From Desulfobacterales bacterium (lineage in GTDB: Bacteria > Desulfobacterota > DSM-4660 > Desulfatiglandales > B25-G16), in assembly GCA_013375335.1 (NCBI GenBank), contig JABXJZ010000070.1, positions 1 through 7,124 on the forward strand: a stretch of 7,124 bases of DNA, in the 5' to 3' direction. Positions 1-5,000 of this stretch are shown here, in pieces. A program made the position numbers and the translations under genes. How positions within the stretch are numbered: position 1 is the first letter of the stretch; every line of letters starts with the position of its first letter. The notes under the pieces were generated by a model. The model saw only the letters and a program-made list of their open reading frames with translations, was not told the DNA's origin and did not search any database.

Positions 1-564
1 TCCGATCTCAAGCATATCTAAAGTGCCGGGAATGGAAATCCTCTTTGTTTCTTTTAACAGCTTCGGCCTGTCCATTTGGGAAGGGAGCATATCCAAGGGA
101 GAGGTCGTAACGACTTTCTCAATCGAGGTCTCCCTTAGAAAGGATAGATCGAGATCACTTGCAACCTCCTCGAGCGTAAAAAAGATCTTTGCTCCTGAAT
201 CCTGGCAGAAGTAAGTGAGTTCCCTCTCCTTATACATGGGATTCAAGGGAACTACGATGGCACCAAGCTTCCATGCAGCGTAAACTGAGATGAGGAATTG
301 GGGGACATTCTGGAGAACTAAGATAATTCGATCTGCCTTTCTAAGGCCAAGGTCATAGAAGGCGGCCGCCAGGCTATCTGAGAGCCGGTCAATTTCTCCG
401 TAGGATATCTCATGATCAAAGTAATAGAGAGCAGGGGCATTTGGCCGGCGAGCAGCAGATGTTCTAAAATCGTCTAAAGTAGTGTCGCGCGTTATTTCCA
501 GATCGTGGGGGACCCAATCTGGATAAAGCTTAAGCCATGGCCTCAGGTCATAGAGAGAGGTCAT
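1..564 (-). CDS. AMP-forming acyl-CoA synthetase/ligase (long-chain-fatty-acid-CoA ligase type), N-terminal part only
   Basis: An open frame of 188 codons runs from ATG at 564 to the window edge without a stop, so the 3' part lies outside. The translation begins MTSLYDLRPWLKLYPDW and fits the N-terminal region of ANL-superfamily enzymes. These activate a carboxylic (often fatty) acid with ATP and transfer it to CoA. Recognisable features are the PWLKxYP..VP opening typical of FadD-like ligases (residues 9-19), the ISYGEIDRLSDSLA stretch (53-66), the LVLQNVPQFLISVYAAWKLGAIVVPLNP core (82-109), and YKERELTYFCQDSGAK (111-126). The ATP-binding P-loop (YTSGTTG type), adenylation motifs and C-terminal lid would lie beyond the edge, so substrate cannot be judged. 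No convincing Shine-Dalgarno precedes the ATG, but the opening residues match the family and no better upstream start exists. The gene is 186 bases beyond the HAD stop and has its own candidate promoter. Confidence 0.9.
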   Translation of the reverse strand, partial: MTSLYDLRPWLKLYPDWVPHDLEITRDTTLDDFRTSAARRPNAPALYYFDHEISYGEIDRLSDSLAAAFYDLGLRKADRIILVLQNVPQFLISVYAAWKLGAIVVPLNPMYKERELTYFCQDSGAKIFFTLEEVASDLDLSFLRETSIEKVVTTSPLDMLPSQMDRPKLLKETKRISIPGTLDMLEIG

Positions 565-590
565 TTTGGATTATTTTACGGTTGAAGGGA

Positions 591-618
591 AATATGGCGT
601 AAGTATATAGCTTGTCAA
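591..618 (-). promoter_or_regulatory. Candidate sigma70-type promoter for the acyl-CoA ligase gene
   Basis: On the minus strand a perfect -35 hexamer TTGACA (613-618) is followed, after a 16-base spacer, by CATATT (591-596), which matches 4 of 6 positions of TATAAT. The implied transcript start is about 20 bases upstream of the ATG at 564, giving a short leader. The spacer also holds an A/T-rich TATATACT, so the exact -10 is uncertain. The rest of the 565-750 gap shows only weak stem potential (for example 703-721), with no clear terminator for the HAD gene. Confidence 0.4.
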
Positions 619-750
619 GTATTTTCAAAGTCTTACCTTGTTTTCTTGAAAGCAAAAGCCTAACATCCTTCTTCCCAATCCCTTTTTCTTTCTTATGCTC
701 CCAACGGGATTCTGATCCGTTTCTTCATGTGATGGAATATATGTTCCCTT

Positions 751-1437
751 TTAATCGTTTCCGATCAGGCGTTTGACCCAGCGTTTCTGATGATTCTTGA
801 GCAGGCCAGCAAACTCCCTGAGGTCCGTCACAGCAAAGCTGTCCTGGGGCCTTTTCCCATCTCTATCAAGATAATATGCCTCTATGCCGAGGCTTTTTGG
901 GACTAAATAGTCGAATTCATAGTGGTCTCCTACATGGATAACATGGGCGGGATTTCTTCGCATAATCTCGCAGATGTGTTGGTAGAATTGAGGTGCCTTT
1001 TTGACCTGCCCGAAATCCGATGTAGCTGAAAAGACCCTTACAAAATAACCCTCAATTTCCGCCGCCTTTAACTCAACTTCAACGAATTCCCTGGCTGCAT
1101 TGGAGGTGACGATAAGGTCATAGTGCTGTGCCAGGTCGACCATCACCTCTTTTACCTCCGGGAATGGCCGGATTTTATCCCTGTGTTCCTCCAACAGGTT
1201 TTCCCATTTTCCGGGGAGCTCGAAGTATTCAAACCAGTACGCAATGTCATACCATTCTAATGCCGAGTCGCCGATCCTTTCATATTCGGCCTTCACGATG
1301 GATGTGGCCTCAGGAAGGCTTATACTGTGTTTTTTTGCATAGAGCTGAGGGATGCCAAATTCCCAGACAAATGACGTGTAGGTGGGATCAACAAGCGTAC
1401 TATCCAAGTCGAATGAGATCAGTTTCCTCTTGTTCAT
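751..1437 (-). CDS. HAD-superfamily hydrolase (phosphatase-like, subfamily I)
   Basis: This 228-residue soluble protein has all four HAD motifs. Motif I is FDLDSTLVD, with nucleophile D10 and acid/base D12. Motif II is VTSNA (T111/S112). The motif III lysine is K146 or K147 in GQVKKAPQFY. Motif IV is HVGDHYEFD, with D171 and D176 coordinating Mg2+. A helical insert of about 75 residues after motif I looks like a type C1 cap. The family mainly dephosphorylates small metabolites, and the second motif I Asp favours phosphatase over dehalogenase activity; the substrate cannot be read from sequence. I chose ATG at 1437 because it places the motif I strand in the usual position. A TTG at 1455 would add six residues (MGPSRK). 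Neither start has a good Shine-Dalgarno. The gene lies downstream of the GxxExxY cassette, and no promoter of its own was recognised. Confidence 0.88.
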   Translation of the reverse strand: MNKRKLISFDLDSTLVDPTYTSFVWEFGIPQLYAKKHSISLPEATSIVKAEYERIGDSALEWYDIAYWFEYFELPGKWENLLEEHRDKIRPFPEVKEVMVDLAQHYDLIVTSNAAREFVEVELKAAEIEGYFVRVFSATSDFGQVKKAPQFYQHICEIMRRNPAHVIHVGDHYEFDYLVPKSLGIEAYYLDRDGKRPQDSFAVTDLREFAGLLKNHQKRWVKRLIGND

Positions 1438-1465
1438 TTTACGGCTAGGACCCAAGACTCAAAGG

Positions 1466-1509
1466 CTAGTTGGTGATCAAAAGCTTAGCCATATCTCGCC
1501 CGCTCCTTT
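1466..1509 (-). other. Strong Shine-Dalgarno followed by an eight-codon mini-ORF upstream of the HAD gene
   Basis: On the minus strand AAAGGAG (1503-1509) lies 10 bases before an ATG at 1490-1492, which opens MAKLLITN and ends at TAG (1466-1468). The stop is 28 bases before the HAD ATG and in a different frame. This is the best ribosome-binding sequence between the cassette and the HAD gene, whose own ATG lacks one. It could be a leader peptide that helps translation of the HAD gene by coupling, or the remnant of a gene start. It could equally be chance. Confidence 0.2.
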
Positions 1510-1521
1510 CAGTCGCTAGAG

Positions 1522-1539
1522 CTCACAGAGAACACTGAG
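1522..1539. repeat. Left outer inverted repeat of the GxxExxY cassette
   Basis: CTCACAGAGAACACTGAG is the reverse complement of 2063-2080 at 16 of 18 positions, with only the central two bases differing. On the minus strand it reads as two 9-base units, CTCAGTGTT and CTCTGTGAG. Confidence 0.75.
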
Positions 1540-1551
1540 ATGATTCTTGAA

Positions 1552-1589
1552 TTTGGCCTGATTTTTTGAGAAGGAAAAATCAGGCCAAA
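1552..1589. repeat. Left hairpin: perfect 15-bp inverted repeat, 8-base loop
   Basis: Arms TTTGGCCTGATTTTT (1552-1566) and AAAAATCAGGCCAAA (1575-1589) pair without a mismatch around the loop TGAGAAGG. The structure starts three bases past the stop codon of the GxxExxY gene. No T-run follows it on either strand, so it is not a standard intrinsic terminator, though it could stabilise the 3' end of the transcript. The same architecture with a different arm sequence recurs at 2015-2051. Confidence 0.85.
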
Positions 1590-1592
1590 CGA

Positions 1593-1985
1593 TCAGCCTG
1601 CGGCTGGAGGGGCATTGATAATCCTGGTAATACCATCTCTTAGCATAACTTCGTTGAAATTTATCAATAAACCGAGCGGCTTCTTTGCTAGACGTAAATA
1701 GGTCAAAAGCTGCTTTTTATGTAAGTCCTGCACTTTCTCCACTGACTTTAGCTCAACAATAATCGTATCTTCAACCAATAGATCCATCCGAAATCCGTCT
1801 TCATGCACTCTCCGCTCTCGATAAAAAATAGGGAGTGGTACCTCAGATTGAACCTTTATGCCCATATCCCTCAATTCAGTAACCATGCAGGATTGATACA
1901 CAGTCTCTAACAACCCCGGTCCCAGTTCGTTATGCACTGCAATAGCAGCCCTAATAATCTGAGATGAAAGTTGATTTAGTTCCAT
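1593..1985 (-). CDS. GxxExxY family protein (PD-(D/E)XK nuclease-like)
   Basis: This 130-residue protein carries the naming motif G24-L-L-E27-T-V-Y30 after the usual amphipathic start (LSSQIIRAAIAVHNELGPG). It then has the nuclease-like core FRMDLLVEDTIIVELKSV, where D68, E78 and K80 fit a (D)...(E/D)xK site. QLLTYLRL follows (Q92), then KPLGLLINF and the usual C-terminal RDGITRIIN. Length and motif order match full-length family members. The fold is associated with metal-dependent nucleases, but no activity or biological role is established as far as I know. No signal peptide or membrane segment is visible. ATG at 1985 has a good Shine-Dalgarno (AGGAAA, 1991-1996, 5-base spacing), but this lies partly in a small hairpin. 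The gene is the only one in the inverted-repeat cassette. The tail APPAAG may be an added extension. The nearest preceding coding sequence, uvrA, ends 61 bases upstream. Confidence 0.9.
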   Translation of the reverse strand: MELNQLSSQIIRAAIAVHNELGPGLLETVYQSCMVTELRDMGIKVQSEVPLPIFYRERRVHEDGFRMDLLVEDTIIVELKSVEKVQDLHKKQLLTYLRLAKKPLGLLINFNEVMLRDGITRIINAPPAAG

Positions 1986-1990
1986 AATGC

Positions 1991-2008
1991 TTTCCTGCGG
2001 TAGCAGGA
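1991..2008 (-). promoter_or_regulatory. Ribosome-binding site of the GxxExxY gene, partly within a 6-bp hairpin
   Basis: On the minus strand the leader reads TCCTGC-TACC-GCAGGA, a perfect 6-bp stem with a 4-base loop (1993-2008). Its 3' arm contains the AGGA of the Shine-Dalgarno, and the ATG follows 7 bases later. Folding would mask the ribosome-binding site. Similar masking limits transposase expression in IS200-like elements. Here it is a prediction from pairing only. Confidence 0.45.
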
Positions 2009-2014
2009 TGGGAA

Positions 2015-2051
2015 TTTGATCTGAATTCCCCTCTCAGGAATTCAGATCAAA
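2015..2051. repeat. Right hairpin: perfect 15-bp inverted repeat, 7-base loop, containing the uvrA stop codon
   Basis: Arms TTTGATCTGAATTCC (2015-2029) and GGAATTCAGATCAAA (2037-2051) pair perfectly around CCTCTCA. Read from the right end inward, it aligns with the left hairpin (TTTGnnCTGAnTTnn, loop TGAGAGG against TGAGAAGG). Five arm positions differ, and each is matched by a compensating change in the partner arm. The TGA stop of uvrA (2047-2049) lies in the arm nearer uvrA. Confidence 0.85.
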
Positions 2052-5000
2052 AAACTCTGTGCCTCAGTGAGCTCTGTGAGAGATATCTCTTTAGATAATC
2101 TGCCGTATAGGATTTCCTGCCATTTTTGAGGATCTCAAGGGGCGAGCCACATGCTACCACATGACCGCCTTTCTCGCCACCATCTGGACCAAGGTCAATA
2201 ATATAATCCGCCTCCTTTATGATCTCCATGTTATGTTCAATCACCGCGACCGTGTTTCCCTTGTCCACAAGGGCCTGCAATACCCGGATAAGGGTTGCGA
2301 TATCAGCGATGTGCAACCCCGTTGTAGGCTCATCCAGGATGTAGAGGGTGTGGCCCTTTGGTGGTCTCGCCAGCTCTTTAGAGATCTTGATCCTCTGGGC
2401 CTCGCCCCCGGAAAGGGTGGGGCTGGGCTGTCCCAGAGCAAGATATCCTAAGCCTATGTCGCATACCACCTGGAGTGCCCGCCTGATCCTTGGCACGGCC
2501 GAAAAGAAAGCTACTGCCTCTTCAAAGGTAAGGTGCAAGACCTCCGCCATGTTTTTCCCCTTGTAGGTAATATCCAGTGTCTCCTGGTTGAATCTCTTGC
2601 CCCCACACACCTCACAGCTAATGTATATATCCGGGAGAAAACTCATTTCCACCTTAATTGAACCATGGCCTTTGCAGGCCTCGCATCTGCCTCCAGGCAC
2701 GTTAAATGAAAACCTGCCAGGCTGGTATCCCCTTGCCCTTGCAGGTGGTGTCATCGAAAAGAGGGTTCGTATCTCAGATAGAGATCCAATATATGAGATA
2801 GGCACAGAGCGGGTAGTGAGGCCAATAGGGCTGTGGTCCACCTCAAGGGCCCTGTTTACCGGCTCCCATCCCTCGACAGCCTCACAGGAGCCAGTTATTC
2901 CCTCTTTCTTCAACAACCGGTTCTGTAATCCCTTATACAGGACATCTTTGAGGAGGGTGGATTTGCCAGAGCCAGACACCCCTGTAATGCAAATCAATGT
3001 ACCCAGGGGAAATTCCACATCTAGCTCCTTTAGGTTATGCTCAACAGCACCAAGCACCCTGATGTGGGAAAAGGCCTTATATGGCCTAAGCCTTGAGGTA
3101 ACCCTGCGAGGATATCCGGCAAGGGATAATCCCGTTATAGATCCAGGAGCCCTTTTCAGGTCCCCTATATTTCCACTCGCCACCAGCTGACCGCCTTTTC
3201 TGCCGGCCCCGGGCCCAAGATCGATTATGTGATCAGCCTCCCTGATAGTCTCCTCGTCATGTTCCACGACCAAAATGGAATTTCCCCTCTCCTTGAGGTC
3301 CTTAAGGGCATCGAGGAGCATTCGGTTGTCCCTTGCGTGAAGGCCGATTGTTGGCTCATCCAGAATATAGCATGCCCCCGTGAGGTTTGATCCAAGCTGT
3401 GCTGCCAGGCGGACCCTCTGGGCCTCTCCACCAGAGAGCGTTTCCCCGCTTCTACTGAGGGATAGATATGATACGCCGAGTCGATTCATAAATGAGAGTC
3501 TCGCGAGTATCTCATCGATAATAGGCCTAGCTATCAAGGCCTCCTGGTTGGTAAAGGAAAACCCCGTGAGGATTTCCTGGAGCTTGTCAGCCGGATGCCC
3601 AACCAGGTCCCAGATGGAGTAGCCCTTAACCTTTACGGCCAGGGCCTCAGGTTTCAACCTGCTTGCACCGCATTTGTGGCAGATGGGACCGCCATCTCCA
3701 TTATCGCCTAGAGTGCCCAGTCCTTCGCATATGGGGCAGGCACCATGCTTGCTGTTGAAAGAGAAAAGCCTCGGGTCAAGCTCCCTTGCGCCAATGCCGC
3801 ATGAGGGACAAACCTTCTTGAGAGAGTAGATCTCCTCGTGCCCGTACTGATCCAAGAGTGTAAAAGTCCCACTACCTTCCGAGAGGGCCTGGCTTACCAG
3901 CTCCTCAAGGTCCGGGCTCGGAATTTCGCCAATGACAAGTTCAATGGTATGCTCACGGTATCTGCTCAAGGACATATCTTCCTTCAGTCTAACGAGCTTG
4001 CCGTCGATCCTGGCCTCCCTATAGCCCCTGCGCATGGCCTGGGCGAGTGAATCTCTATGAAAGCCCTTGCGCCCAGCCACAACCGAGACCAGGATAGTTG
4101 CCCTTTTTCCACTATAATTGTCCCTAATTCTTTCTAAGATTGCCTCCTTTGATTGGGCTACCATCTGCTGGCCACAGGCCGGACACTGCTGCGTCCCGAG
4201 TTTACAAAAGAGGAGTCTCAAGAAATGATAGATCTCCGTGAGGGTTGCCACCGTACTCCTCGGACTGGCATAGTAAATCCTCTGCTGAATGGCCACTGTA
4301 GGCGGGAGACCCGAGACCACATCTATGTCCGGTCTCTCAAGGATCTTCACATACTGTCGGGCATAGGGAGCGAGGCTTTCCAGGTATCTCCGTTGACCTT
4401 CGGCAAAGAGGATATCAAAGGCAAGGGTAGATTTTCCCGAGCCGGAAACACCCGTCAGCACCACAAGTTGCTGCCGTGGAATGGAAAGACTGAGGTCTTT
4501 GAGGTTATGCTCCCTGGCACCTGTTATGGCGATGGCCCCTGGTAAACTTATGATAGGTTTGGATGCAGTTCTATCGGGCATCCTATCTAGTCTAGTTCCT
4601 CCCGTAGCACTGAGATACTTCTTGAGAAATCTCCCGGTGTGGGAATCAGGATGCCCGGCTATTTCCTCTGGACATTCCGCTATAACAACCTGGCCGCCTG
4701 CTTCGCCTCCTTCAGGACCCAGATCGATTACCCAGTCTGCATTCTTGACCACATCCATGTTGTGTTCAATAACAAGCACTGTATTGCCCTTATCTACAAG
4801 CCTTTGGAGGATGGAAATGAGCCTTTCTATATCGGCAAAATGAAGGCCAGTTGTGGGCTCATCGAGAATAAAGAGTATTGGTCCCCGATCAGAGGCTTTC
4901 AGATAACGCGAGAGCTTAAGCCTCTGGGCCTCTCCCCCCGAAAGGGTATTTATTGGTTGGCCAAGCTGCATATACCCAAGCCCCACGTCGGCTAAGGATT

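Larger units (their letters stand above)
1518..2082 (-). mobile_element. Inverted-repeat/hairpin-bounded cassette carrying a GxxExxY gene, inserted at the 3' end of uvrA
   Basis: The unit is symmetrical. Its layers are the outer inverted repeat 1522-1539, a 12-base gap, hairpin 1552-1589, the GxxExxY gene 1593-1985, hairpin 2015-2051, an 11-base gap, and the matching outer repeat 2063-2080. Read from each end inward, both termini have the same order: CTCACAGAG..CACTGAG, then TTTGnnCTGAnTTnn, then a TGAGA(A)GG loop, then the complementary arm. A 4-bp direct repeat AGAG (1518-1521 and 2079-2082) is a possible target duplication, although it overlaps the terminal repeat. Deleting 1522-2082 leaves uvrA ending in TAT CTC TAG (Y-L-stop). 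No transposase is present, so movement would need a factor supplied in trans. Insertion is inferred from symmetry and the repaired uvrA end; the mechanism is unknown. Confidence 0.65.

Noticed and set aside
703..721. Stem AACGG/CCGTT between the HAD and ligase genes as a terminator
   Set aside because: The stem is only 5 bp with an alternative register, and there is no T-run on the minus strand where a terminator would be expected.
1128..1448. 106-codon plus-strand open frame opposite the HAD gene
   Set aside because: It is antisense to a gene with all HAD motifs, and its product is proline/serine/arginine-rich with no recognisable fold.
1438..1455. TTG start for the HAD gene at 1455
   Set aside because: It adds six residues without family similarity and has no Shine-Dalgarno; ATG at 1437 puts the motif I strand at the usual distance. 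It remains possible.
1552..1589. Left hairpin as a rho-independent terminator of the GxxExxY gene
   Set aside because: No T-run follows the stem on either strand, and the A/T-rich part of the stem is at the loop end. The matching hairpin at the other end of the cassette points to an element structure instead.
1594..1606. Small palindrome CAGCC-TGC-GGCTG at the GxxExxY stop codon, sharing CCTGCGG with 1994-2000
   Set aside because: A 5-bp stem and a 7-base shared word are easily explained by chance and coding constraints.
2588..3190. 200-codon plus-strand open frame opposite uvrA, and other plus-strand frames across 2161-7053
   Set aside because: They lie antisense to conserved UvrA domains, their translations are low-complexity and match no family I recognise, and they look like shadows of the uvrA frame.
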